DNA of 64,000 nucleotides from DATMGU01 sp035555315. Its GTDB lineage: Bacteria > Pseudomonadota > Alphaproteobacteria > ATCC43930 > CGMCC-115725. Positions 1 through 7,450 of the stretch are shown in pieces. Within the stretch, counting starts at the first letter, position 1. The number at the start of each line of letters is the position of its first letter. The stretch spans positions 1 through 64,000 of the forward strand of contig DATMGU010000136.1 of assembly GCA_035555315.1 (NCBI GenBank), given 5' to 3'. The notes below the pieces were generated by a model. It saw only the letters and a program-made list of their open reading frames with translations, was not told the origin of the DNA and did not search any database. The position numbers and the translations under genes are program-made.

Positions 1-1211
1 AAATCCACATCGATATCGGGCGGCTCCCGCCGTGCCTCGGAGATGAAGCGTTCGAACAGCGAATTGCCCAGGGCCGGATCGACCGCGGTGATGCCCAGCA
101 CATAGCAGATCGCCGAATTGGCCGCCGAACCGCGGCCCTGGACCAAAATATTTTTGCTCACGGCGAAGCGGACGATGTCGTGCACGGTGAGGAAATAGGC
201 CGCGTAGTTCAGCTTCTCGATCAGCGCCAGCTCACGCTCGATCTGCGTGCCGACGGCTTCCGGCACCCCGCCTGGATAGCGGTCGATCATGGCCTGGGCG
301 GTCCGCTGGGCCAGTTCCTGCTGCGCGGTCCGGCCATCCGGCCCGTCTTCCGAGGGGTAGCTGTAGCTTTCTTTCAGCTCGTCCAGGCTGAACCGGCAGC
401 GACCGGCGATCTCCACCGTGCGCGCGACCGCCTCCGGGTGATGGCGGAACAGCCGCGCCATCTCGGCCGGCGATTTCAGATGCCGTTCGGCATGGGCGAG
501 CAACCGGCGCCCAGCGGTCTCGATGGTCAGGCCCAGGCGGATGCAGGTCATCACATCCTGCAGGATGCGCCGCTCCGGCACGTGGTAATGCACGTCGTTG
601 GTCGCGACCAGCGGCGCTCCCGCCACCTGGGCGAGGGCCGCCAGCCCCTCCAACCGACGCCGGTCGTCCCCCTGATAGAGATGCTGGGCCGCCAGATAGA
701 CCTGGCCAGGATACCGGGCGGCGAGCGCCGTGACCGCCCCGGCGAAATCGATCGGCGGTCTCCCATCTTCCCCTCTCCGCCGGCGGGGCGGAGAGGGGAA
801 GATCAGTTGGGCGGGCGGCACGACGATCAGGATCTGCCCCTCGGCATGATCCGCCAGATCCGCCACGGTCAGATGGCAGGCATCCTTGGCCGCTCCGAGC
901 TTGCCACGGGTCAGCAATTGGGACAGCCGGGCATAGGCGGCCCGATCGGTCGGCAGGCACAGCACATCGGGATGCCCGTCGAATTCCAGCCGGCAGCCGA
1001 CGATCAGCGGCAGCTCGGCTTGCTTGGCGCCGAGATGCGCCCGGACCACGCCGGCGAGGGTGTTGCGATCGGTCACCGCGATCGCCCGATGACCCAGCCT
1101 GGCGGCCTCGGCCGCCAGCTCCGCCGCGTGCGAGGCGCCGCGCAGGAAGCTGTAATTGGTCGTGACCTGCAGCTCGACGTATCCAGGCGTCTCGGCCGGC
1201 ATGAAGCTCAT
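1..1211 (-). CDS. dnaE2: Error-prone DNA polymerase DnaE2/ImuC, N-terminal part (cut by window edge)
   Basis: This is the polymerase subunit of the ImuA-ImuB-DnaE2 mutasome, which performs damage-induced translesion synthesis. About 403 residues are visible. The N-terminus (VTTNYSFLRGASHAAEL) opens a PHP domain typical of DnaE-type polymerases, followed by the start of the palm. The last visible residues, PPDIDVDF, are the conserved acidic active-site motif of C-family polymerases, so the catalytic core is just entered when the window ends. The start ATG (1211-1209) overlaps the imuB stop in an ATGA, so translation is probably coupled. DnaE2 rather than DnaE1 is chosen from the operon partners. 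An oddity is a 13-residue in-frame insertion encoded by a perfect palindrome at 765-803. Confidence 0.95.
   Translation of the reverse strand, partial: MSFMPAETPGYVELQVTTNYSFLRGASHAAELAAEAARLGHRAIAVTDRNTLAGVVRAHLGAKQAELPLIVGCRLEFDGHPDVLCLPTDRAAYARLSQLLTRGKLGAAKDACHLTVADLADHAEGQILIVVPPAQLIFPSPPRRRRGEDGRPPIDFAGAVTALAARYPGQVYLAAQHLYQGDDRRRLEGLAALAQVAGAPLVATNDVHYHVPERRILQDVMTCIRLGLTIETAGRRLLAHAERHLKSPAEMARLFRHHPEAVARTVEIAGRCRFSLDELKESYSYPSEDGPDGRTAQQELAQRTAQAMIDRYPGGVPEAVGTQIERELALIEKLNYAAYFLTVHDIVRFAVSKNILVQGRGSAANSAICYVLGITAVDPALGNSLFERFISEARREPPDIDVD
765..803. repeat. Palindromic repeat inserted in frame in dnaE2
   Basis: Two perfect 17-base arms (765-781 ATCTTCCCCTCTCCGCC and its complement at 787-803) surround a 5-base loop. 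The unit is 39 bases, exactly 13 codons, and on the dnaE2 strand reads IFPSPPRRRRGED with no stop. The sequence resembles the short palindromic repeats commonly dispersed between genes in alphaproteobacteria. I found no second copy in this window. Confidence 0.8.
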
Positions 1212-2791
1212 GCGAAAAAGCCGTGCAGGAACCAGCGCGGCGCGGCCTCCGCCGTGTAGAGGCCGTCGCGATAGAGCCAGAAGCGCTGGCCATCCTGATC
1301 CTCGACCCGGTAATAATCGCGCAGATCCTCCCTTTCCGGCAAATCACCGCCCGGCAGGGTCCCGGCCCGCCACCATTCCGGCGCGATCCGCTCCGGTCCC
1401 TCGGCGCGGCGGACCCGATGGACCGTGCCCCGCCAGCGAAAGCTGACCGGCGGATCGTCGGGCACCGGCGCCGTCACCTCGACCGGATCGGGCCGTGTCA
1501 GCAGGCGAACCGGCCTGGCGAGATAGGTGCGCCAGCCGCCCTCGGGATCGCCACCCTTCGGTTGGGCCGCCATGGCCGGTACGGCGCGCTGCGCCCGCTC
1601 CGGCACATGGCTGTCGAGCGGCTGGATCCGGGTGACATTCGCCGCCCCCAACCGATTGATCAGGCGATCGATGACCGGCGCCAACTGATCGGCCATGGCA
1701 TCCGCCGCCGCCTCCAGATCCCTTCCCGTCCACGTCATTTGCTGGGGCGCCAGCGGCTCGACCTCGCCGGCACTCAACGCCACGATATCGATCCCGAGGC
1801 CGGGATCGATCCGGTCGAGCCGCTCGGCGAGCAGCCGCATCAGCGCGGCGGGGTCGCGCACCGGCCGGCTGGTGCCGATCTCGATCCGCTCGACCCGGGC
1901 ATCGACCCGATAGCAGGCAAGCTCGATCCGGCGGGCCCCGCGATGCTCGGCGGCGAGCCGGCGGCATAACCGGTCGAGCAAGTCGCGCGCGGCACCGGAA
2001 ATCCCCTCGGCCGTGCCGATCGGCTCGGCGAAGGCGGTATCCACCCGATAGCGATCGACCGCCACGGCCGGCGAGATCGGTTCGCCGACCAGGCCCAGCG
2101 CCTGATCGAGCCGGCGTGCCACGATCTCGCCAAAGCGCGGCGTCAGGGGGGCCCGCGCCAGGGGATAAAGATCGCCGATCCGCAGCAGGCCCAGCCGGCC
2201 GAGATCATGAGCGATCTCCAAGGGCAGGCGCAGGCCGGCGACCGGCAAGCCGGCCAAGGCCGCGCGCGCCTGCCGCTCGGGCACGATGAGGGGAGAGCTC
2301 GCCGCGCCATAACGGGCGACCGCCCAGGCGGCGCCGGGCGTATCGGCCACCGCGGCGCGCGCGGCGATGCCGAGGCGGGCGAGCCGGCCGAGCAGATCCG
2401 CCGCCAGGGCCATTTCGCTGGCGAAAAGCGGGGTGCAGCCCGTGATATCGAGCCAGATGCCATCGGCGCCATCGGTCTGGGTCCAGGGCGTATAGCGGCC
2501 GCACCATTCCGCCAGGGCGGCCAGCGCCAAGGCATCGCCGACCGGATCGGCCGGCACCACCGCCACCTCCGGCACGCGGGCACGCGCATCGGCCAGCGGC
2601 AAGCCGGGGATCAAGCCCAGACCGGCGGCCACGGCATCGACGGCGACGATCAGCTGGCGGTTGCCCTGCTTCGCCGCCGTGATCAGCGGCTCAGCCGGCG
2701 CCCGTGCTCCGGCCCGACCTCTCCGCAATCTGGCCAGCTTCACCCGGTCGGTCGGCCAATGGCCAAGCCACAGCGATAGGATCCGGCGCAT
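1208..2791 (-). CDS. imuB: ImuB, Y-family polymerase-like mutasome scaffold
   Basis: The product (527 aa) resembles Y-family polymerases but belongs to the ImuB group, which in characterised species bridges ImuA, DnaE2 and the beta clamp rather than synthesising DNA itself. The N-terminus MRRILSLWLGHWPTDR and the segment GIWLDITGCTPLF (the position of a normally catalytic acidic motif) are typical of ImuB. A short stretch around PLAPQQMTWTG could be a degenerate clamp-binding peptide; this is inference. I chose the ATG at 2791 because GGGAGGAA lies just upstream; an earlier in-frame ATG would extend the overlap with imuA. The 5' end overlaps imuA by 101 bases and the 3' end overlaps dnaE2 by 4. 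Confidence 0.93.
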   Translation of the reverse strand: MRRILSLWLGHWPTDRVKLARLRRGRAGARAPAEPLITAAKQGNRQLIVAVDAVAAGLGLIPGLPLADARARVPEVAVVPADPVGDALALAALAEWCGRYTPWTQTDGADGIWLDITGCTPLFASEMALAADLLGRLARLGIAARAAVADTPGAAWAVARYGAASSPLIVPERQARAALAGLPVAGLRLPLEIAHDLGRLGLLRIGDLYPLARAPLTPRFGEIVARRLDQALGLVGEPISPAVAVDRYRVDTAFAEPIGTAEGISGAARDLLDRLCRRLAAEHRGARRIELACYRVDARVERIEIGTSRPVRDPAALMRLLAERLDRIDPGLGIDIVALSAGEVEPLAPQQMTWTGRDLEAAADAMADQLAPVIDRLINRLGAANVTRIQPLDSHVPERAQRAVPAMAAQPKGGDPEGGWRTYLARPVRLLTRPDPVEVTAPVPDDPPVSFRWRGTVHRVRRAEGPERIAPEWWRAGTLPGGDLPEREDLRDYYRVEDQDGQRFWLYRDGLYTAEAAPRWFLHGFFA

Positions 2792-3638
2792 GGTGTTCCT
2801 CCCTTCCCGCAACTCCTTCAGCAGGCACCATCTCGACCAGCCAGCTGCCATAACCGGCCTCCCGCGAGGCCGTGGCACCGCGGCAGCGCAGCAGATCGAC
2901 GCGCCAGCGCGGCCCCAGCGCCGCATCCGCCGCGCCGGGCAGCGAGGCGACCTGCCAGCGGGTCAGGGCGACGCTGGTGCCGATCGGGTGCTGTGCCGCC
3001 GTGGCGTTGGGCGAAGCCTGGTTGCGCGAAGTCTGGTTGGGCGATGTTTGGCGCAACACGATCCCAGTAGCCCCCGAAGCCTCGGCCGCGAGCTGCAGAC
3101 GGCGGCTGCCGACCAGGTCGAGCCGCCTGGGCTCGCCCAGCACGGCGGCGAAGCCGGGGGTGCGCAGCCCCTCCTCCATCGCCCAGAGGATCTGCCGGTC
3201 ATCCAGGCCCCGGACGATCACCAACCGATCGGTCGGCAAGCCCAAACCGGCCAGACCGGCGCCATAAAGATCGCGCGTGCCCAGGCACCACAGCACCGGC
3301 CCGAACCGCGCCAACCGCGCCAGCAACAGGGTGGCGAAACCCACCGCCGCCGCCGTGTTCGGGGACTCTCCCAGCACCTCGTGCACAGCACCGCGAGCGA
3401 GGCCGCCATCCGGCAGCACCCCATCGATCGCCGGCATGCCCAGCGCCATGACGGTTCCGGCACCGCGCGGGCCACCCCGCTCGATCGCCCGGATGACCGC
3501 CCGCAACTCTTCCCGCCTCGGCGCTTCCAGCCGGCCCGCCTGCCGCCGCCCGACCTGATTGTCGTTCACCCCGGACGGAAATGACCTTGATGGCGTGAGG
3601 TCAAGGAGGATCGATTGCGCATCCGTGATATAGTTCAT
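2691..3638 (-). CDS. imuA: ImuA, RecA-like/SulA-like mutasome protein
   Basis: First gene of the SOS mutagenesis operon; about 315 aa from the ATG at 3638. The core, including GMPAIDGVLPDGGLARGAVHEVLGE and GPVLWCLGTRDLYGAGLAGLGL, matches the ImuA family, a RecA-fold protein without a classical Walker A. In Pseudomonas and Caulobacter-type systems ImuA works with ImuB and DnaE2 and is induced through LexA. The start is uncertain: the ATG at 3636-3638 lies inside the LexA box and only a few bases after the predicted transcription start, so either the mRNA is leaderless or a downstream start such as the GTG at 3569 is used. The C-terminal 33 residues are encoded in the overlap with imuB. Confidence 0.9.
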   Translation of the reverse strand: MNYITDAQSILLDLTPSRSFPSGVNDNQVGRRQAGRLEAPRREELRAVIRAIERGGPRGAGTVMALGMPAIDGVLPDGGLARGAVHEVLGESPNTAAAVGFATLLLARLARFGPVLWCLGTRDLYGAGLAGLGLPTDRLVIVRGLDDRQILWAMEEGLRTPGFAAVLGEPRRLDLVGSRRLQLAAEASGATGIVLRQTSPNQTSRNQASPNATAAQHPIGTSVALTRWQVASLPGAADAALGPRWRVDLLRCRGATASREAGYGSWLVEMVPAEGVAGREEHHAPDPIAVAWPLADRPGEAGQIAERSGRSTGAG

Positions 3639-3647
3639 GATTTGTTC
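3633..3647. promoter_or_regulatory. LexA operator (SOS box) of the imuAB-dnaE2 operon
   Basis: GTTC-ATGATTT-GTTC on the plus strand (GAAC-N7-GAAC on the coding strand) is an exact match to the alphaproteobacterial LexA consensus. It lies immediately downstream of a good sigma-70 promoter and covers the candidate imuA ATG, so LexA binding would block the transcription start region. Confidence 0.92.
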
Positions 3648-3648
3648 T

Positions 3649-3676
3649 ATAATAGCGAGATGCCGGGCAGAGTCAA
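3649..3676 (-). promoter_or_regulatory. Sigma-70-type promoter of imuA
   Basis: On the minus strand TTGACT (3676-3671) and TATTAT (3654-3649) are separated by 16 bases. The expected transcription start, about 7 bases after the -10 box, falls about 3-6 bases before the ATG at 3638 and inside the LexA box. Confidence 0.75.
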
Positions 3677-3735
3677 ACTTGTTCTCCTCGGCACCTGTTC
3701 CCCGAAGCGCCCCAATGGCACGGGTGCCTCGTCGT

Positions 3736-4905
3736 CTACACGCCCGTCGCTCGCTGACGGAGCGGCCGGAAGAATGCGCGGATTTCCTCGGCGAGGAGTT
3801 CCGGTGCCTCCATGGCGGCGAAATGTCCACCCCGTGGCATCGGCGTCCAGCGCGCCACGTTATAGACGCGCTCCACCCAGGCGCGCGGCGGCATCGGAAG
3901 CTCGCGCGGAAACACGGCGACGCCCAAGGGGGGTGAGACATGCTCACCCGGAGCGAAGTGAGCCGGCCGAAGACGATTCTCGCGATAGAGTTGGATGGAT
4001 GAACCGATCGTGCCGGTGAACCAGTAGAGCGAGATGTTGGTCAGAAGCGCATCCAAGGTGAACGCCCGCTCCACCTCGCCGTCGCAATCGCTCCAGGCCC
4101 GAAATTTTTCGGCGATCCAGGCCGCCAGGCCAACCGGTGAATCGGTCAACCCATAAGCCAATGTCCGCGGTTTCGTCCGCTGGATGTGGCCATATGCCCC
4201 TTCCGCATCGGCCCATGCCGCGGCCGCGTCGAGGAATTTCTGTTCCTCCGCCGTCAGGGGCGGCTGTCCATCGCCCAGCGGCGGCCGGTAGGAACCCGGA
4301 ATGAAATTCAGCTGCACCCCCGCCACATGATCGGGAAAGCGGTAGGCAAGCCAGGTGGAAACGCTGGCACCCCAATCCCCGCCCTGCGCGCCGAAGCGCT
4401 CATAGCCGAGGCCCGTCATCAGCTTCATCCACAGCTCGGCCACATCGTAGGGACCGAAGCCCGGCCGGTTCGGCCGGTGCGAGAACCCGTAACCCGGCAG
4501 CGACGGGACGACGACGTCGAACGCGTCGGCCGGGTCCGCGCCATATGCGCCGGGATCGGCGAGCAGCGGGATGATCCGCTCCATCTCGATGAAGGAACCC
4601 GGCCAGCCATGGGTGATCACCAGCGGGAATGGCGCCGGTCCCTTACCCCGCCGGTGAATGAAATGGAGGCCGATCCCGTCCACCTCGGCGATGAAGTGCG
4701 GCAAGGCATTCAACCGCGCCTCCTGCGCGCGCCAATCAAATCCGGTCTGCCAGTACCGCACCAGGCGGCGGAGAAACGCGGGATCGGTTCCGTCGTCCCA
4801 ACCCGCACCCTCTCCGGCATCCGGCCAACGCGCCAGGCGCAGCCGATTGTAGAGGTCTTCGAGCTGATCATCCCCGATGGCGATGACGAACGGCTTGACC
4901 TGCAT
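3736..4905 (-). CDS. Epoxide hydrolase, alpha/beta-hydrolase fold with EHN domain
   Basis: The 389-aa product opens with an epoxide-hydrolase N-terminal (EHN) region (residues about 1-110) and continues with an alpha/beta hydrolase fold. HGWPGS at residues 99-104 is the oxyanion-hole motif. GGDWGAS carries the expected nucleophile Asp177, and GGHFAAME near the C-terminus provides the catalytic His361. The family opens epoxides to diols through an aspartyl ester. No signal peptide is visible, so it is probably cytoplasmic. It is divergently oriented from the GNAT gene and is not obviously linked in function to it. The substrate cannot be inferred from sequence. Confidence 0.9.
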   Translation of the reverse strand: MQVKPFVIAIGDDQLEDLYNRLRLARWPDAGEGAGWDDGTDPAFLRRLVRYWQTGFDWRAQEARLNALPHFIAEVDGIGLHFIHRRGKGPAPFPLVITHGWPGSFIEMERIIPLLADPGAYGADPADAFDVVVPSLPGYGFSHRPNRPGFGPYDVAELWMKLMTGLGYERFGAQGGDWGASVSTWLAYRFPDHVAGVQLNFIPGSYRPPLGDGQPPLTAEEQKFLDAAAAWADAEGAYGHIQRTKPRTLAYGLTDSPVGLAAWIAEKFRAWSDCDGEVERAFTLDALLTNISLYWFTGTIGSSIQLYRENRLRPAHFAPGEHVSPPLGVAVFPRELPMPPRAWVERVYNVARWTPMPRGGHFAAMEAPELLAEEIRAFFRPLRQRATGV

Positions 4906-4965
4906 GGGCGACTCCCTTGGTGAAACATCTCCAACCCTCCGTGGCGGCGGAGAAGAGCCCCCGGT

Positions 4966-4993
4966 TTGACAAAGGCCGGACCGACCTTATCAT
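4966..4993 (+). promoter_or_regulatory. Promoter of the GNAT gene, predicting a near-leaderless mRNA
   Basis: TTGACA at 4966-4971 and TATCAT at 4988-4993 are 16 bases apart. Transcription is expected to begin near base 5000, 1-3 bases before the ATG at 5002, and no ribosome binding site precedes that ATG. Confidence 0.65.
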
Positions 4994-5001
4994 CGTCGAC
5001 C

Positions 5002-5634
5002 ATGCTCGAACTCAATCCGCTACTCCCGCCCGGATACTCTCCCGTCGGCCCCGGCCGGCTTGCGACTGTCGTCACCTGTCTGGAGATGAAATCCAGGCCT
5101 CGGGGTCGATCGCCACGGAGTCTGCCGCCGCCCTACGAAGTGTCGCCCTTCGATCAATCGGACCTGACGGCCTACCGAACCTTGTTCCGGAAGATCGGCG
5201 AGAATTGGCTATGGTATTCTCGCTTGGTCATGTCCGACGAAAAATTGCTCGGCATCCTCGATGACCCGCTGGTCGAGGTCTTCGTACTCCGCGACGGGGA
5301 TGAAGACGTCGGGTTGCTCGAACTTGATTTTCGGGAGGGCGGCGAGTGTGAGCTGGCATTTTTCGGGCTGGCACCGAACGCGATCGGCAAGGGCCTCGGC
5401 CGCGCCCTGATGGAGTGCGCGATCGCCTTCGCTTGGGCGAAACCGATCGGGCGGATGTGGGTGCATACCTGCACCTTCGACCACCCATCGGCACTCGCCT
5501 TCTATATCCGCTCGGGCTTTCAGCCCTATGAGTTTCAGGTCGAGGTACAGCCCGATCCGCGTCTTACCGGCCATCTACCGCGCGGCGCCGCGCCGCATAT
5601 CCCGCTGATCGAAGGCCCGGAGAGCGCGGCTTAA
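5002..5634 (+). CDS. GNAT family N-acetyltransferase
   Basis: The product is 210 aa. After an N-terminal extension of about 40 residues, the GNAT fold runs to the end. The acetyl-CoA pyrophosphate-binding segment appears as APNAIGKGLGRALM (the Q/RxxGxG/A motif region), and DHPSALAFYIRSGFQPYEFQ is the usual C-terminal part of the fold. The acceptor is unknown. I chose the ATG at 5002 over an in-frame ATG at 4966 because the latter lies on the -35 element of a good promoter. The last four bases overlap convergently with the 3' end of ggt (stop codons 5632-5634 and 5631-5633). Confidence 0.85.
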   Translation: MLELNPLLPPGYSPVGPGRLATVVTCLEMKSRPRGRSPRSLPPPYEVSPFDQSDLTAYRTLFRKIGENWLWYSRLVMSDEKLLGILDDPLVEVFVLRDGDEDVGLLELDFREGGECELAFFGLAPNAIGKGLGRALMECAIAFAWAKPIGRMWVHTCTFDHPSALAFYIRSGFQPYEFQVEVQPDPRLTGHLPRGAAPHIPLIEGPESAA

Positions 5635-7394
5635 TACCCGACCGCCTTGCCCGCCGGCCGGCGATTATCGTTGGCGCCATACAGCATTCCCGGCTGCGCC
5701 GCGCCACCGAGCATCGCATCGTTACCGGACGTGGCCGTCTCCGCCGGCTTCGACCCGGTCGTATCTCCAATCAGGATCGCCTCGGCGGCGCCCCAGGGCG
5801 TCTGCTCGGTGATCGTGTACCCCATCGCCTCAAGCGCCCGCCTGGTGTCCGCCGACAGGGCGAACCGTTCAACAGCGATCGTATCGGGCAACCATTGGTG
5901 ATGAATGCGGGGCGCATCGACCGCCTCCTGAATCGTCATGCCATAATCGATGACGTTAAGCACCGTCTCCAGCGTGATGGTGATGATGCGCGATCCACCG
6001 GGGCTGCCAACCACCATCACCGTGTGGCCATCTTTGGTCACGACGGTCGGGCTCATCGAACTCAGGGGCCGCTTGCCCGGCGCGATCGAATTCGCCTTGC
6101 CCTGGACCAGGCCGAACAGGTTCGGCACGCCCGGCTTCACCGTGAAATCGTCCATCTCATCGTTGAGGAAGAACCCGGTATTGCCGGCGATCACCTTGGC
6201 GCCGAACAGCGCGTTCACCGTATAGGTCACCGACACCGCGTTGCCGGCTTGATCGACGATCGAGTAATGGGTCGTGTCGGTGCCCTCATGCGGCGGCGTG
6301 CCGGGTGCCACATCGCGCGAGGCCGTCGCCCGCGCGGGATCGATCTTGGCACGGATCTCGTCGGCGTAGCCCTTGGACAGCAGCCGATCCAGCGGGTTCC
6401 GCACGAAGGCAGGATCGCCCAGATAGGTATTCCGATCGACATAGGCGTGGCGCATCGCCTCGACCATCAGGTGAACGCCCTGGGCGGAATGAAAGCCCAA
6501 TTCGCTCATCGGATAGCCTTCGAGGATGTTCATGATCTCGCACATCGTCGTGCCGCCCGAACTGGGCGGGGGTGCCGTGATAAAGTCGTAGCCGCGATAG
6601 CTGCACCGGATCGGGGCTGTCTCGGTGACTGTATAGGCCTCGAAATCCGCCTTGCTGAGAATGCCGCCATGGGCCTGGCTGGCGGCGACGATCGCGTCGG
6701 CGATCGGTCCTTTGTAGAAGGCATCCGGCCCTTGCCTGGCGATGAGATCCAGGGTCTGGGCGAGATCCGTCTGAACCTGACGCTCGCCCGGCCTGAACCG
6801 CTCGCCGTCATGGAGAAACGCCGCCGCGACGTTCGGCTGCTGGGCGAAATCCGCCGTTGCCGTGGCGAGGATGTCGACATCGCCCGGCGCCAGCACGAAG
6901 CCATCGCGGGCGAGCCGGATCGCCGGCGCCATCACCGCCGTGCGCGGCATCGTGCCGTATCTCCGCAACGCGGTATCGAGCCCCAGCACCGTGCCCGGCA
7001 CGCCCACCGCGAGATAGCCCTGGAGGCTGAGCTTCGGGACGACGTTGCCTGCCGCATCCAAGTACATCGTTTCGGTCGCGGCCCCGGGTGCCGTCTCGCG
7101 GAAATTCAGGAAAACATCCCGTCCATCCGCCAGGTGCAGCGTCATGAATCCGCCGCCGCCGATATTGCCGCAGCACGGATTGACGACTGCCAGCGCATAT
7201 CCCACCGCGACAGCCGCATCGACCGCGTTGCCGCCAGCCTGCAGGATCTCGACGCCCACTTCCGACGCCAGATGCTGCGAGCTTACCACCATGCCATGGG
7301 CCGCCTTGACCGGCGGTTCGGAGATCGCCAGAGCGCGGGTCGGGATGATGGCGAGGAGGCCCAGCGACAGCACCGTACCAAGAATTCGCGACAT
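5631..7394 (-). CDS. ggt: Gamma-glutamyltransferase (glutathione hydrolase) precursor
   Basis: The 587-aa product begins with a signal peptide (MSRILGTVLSLGLLAIIPTRALA), placing it in the periplasm. GGNAVDAAVAVGYALAVVNP and GNIGGGGFMTLHL are hallmark segments of the large subunit. TTHYSIVD carries the autoprocessing and catalytic Thr374 that becomes the N-terminus of the small subunit. PLSSMSPTVV and GSPGGSRIITITLETVLNVIDYG are conserved small-subunit motifs. The enzyme cleaves and transfers gamma-glutamyl groups of glutathione and similar compounds. The start at 7394 is chosen because it directly precedes the signal sequence. It follows the TPR gene by 56 bases on the same strand. Confidence 0.95.
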   Translation of the reverse strand: MSRILGTVLSLGLLAIIPTRALAISEPPVKAAHGMVVSSQHLASEVGVEILQAGGNAVDAAVAVGYALAVVNPCCGNIGGGGFMTLHLADGRDVFLNFRETAPGAATETMYLDAAGNVVPKLSLQGYLAVGVPGTVLGLDTALRRYGTMPRTAVMAPAIRLARDGFVLAPGDVDILATATADFAQQPNVAAAFLHDGERFRPGERQVQTDLAQTLDLIARQGPDAFYKGPIADAIVAASQAHGGILSKADFEAYTVTETAPIRCSYRGYDFITAPPPSSGGTTMCEIMNILEGYPMSELGFHSAQGVHLMVEAMRHAYVDRNTYLGDPAFVRNPLDRLLSKGYADEIRAKIDPARATASRDVAPGTPPHEGTDTTHYSIVDQAGNAVSVTYTVNALFGAKVIAGNTGFFLNDEMDDFTVKPGVPNLFGLVQGKANSIAPGKRPLSSMSPTVVTKDGHTVMVVGSPGGSRIITITLETVLNVIDYGMTIQEAVDAPRIHHQWLPDTIAVERFALSADTRRALEAMGYTITEQTPWGAAEAILIGDTTGSKPAETATSGNDAMLGGAAQPGMLYGANDNRRPAGKAVGY

Positions 7395-7450
7395 GATCTT
7401 GACCCTCACCGACCCCGTGGAACCGACGGATACCAAACTGTGGTCGCCCG

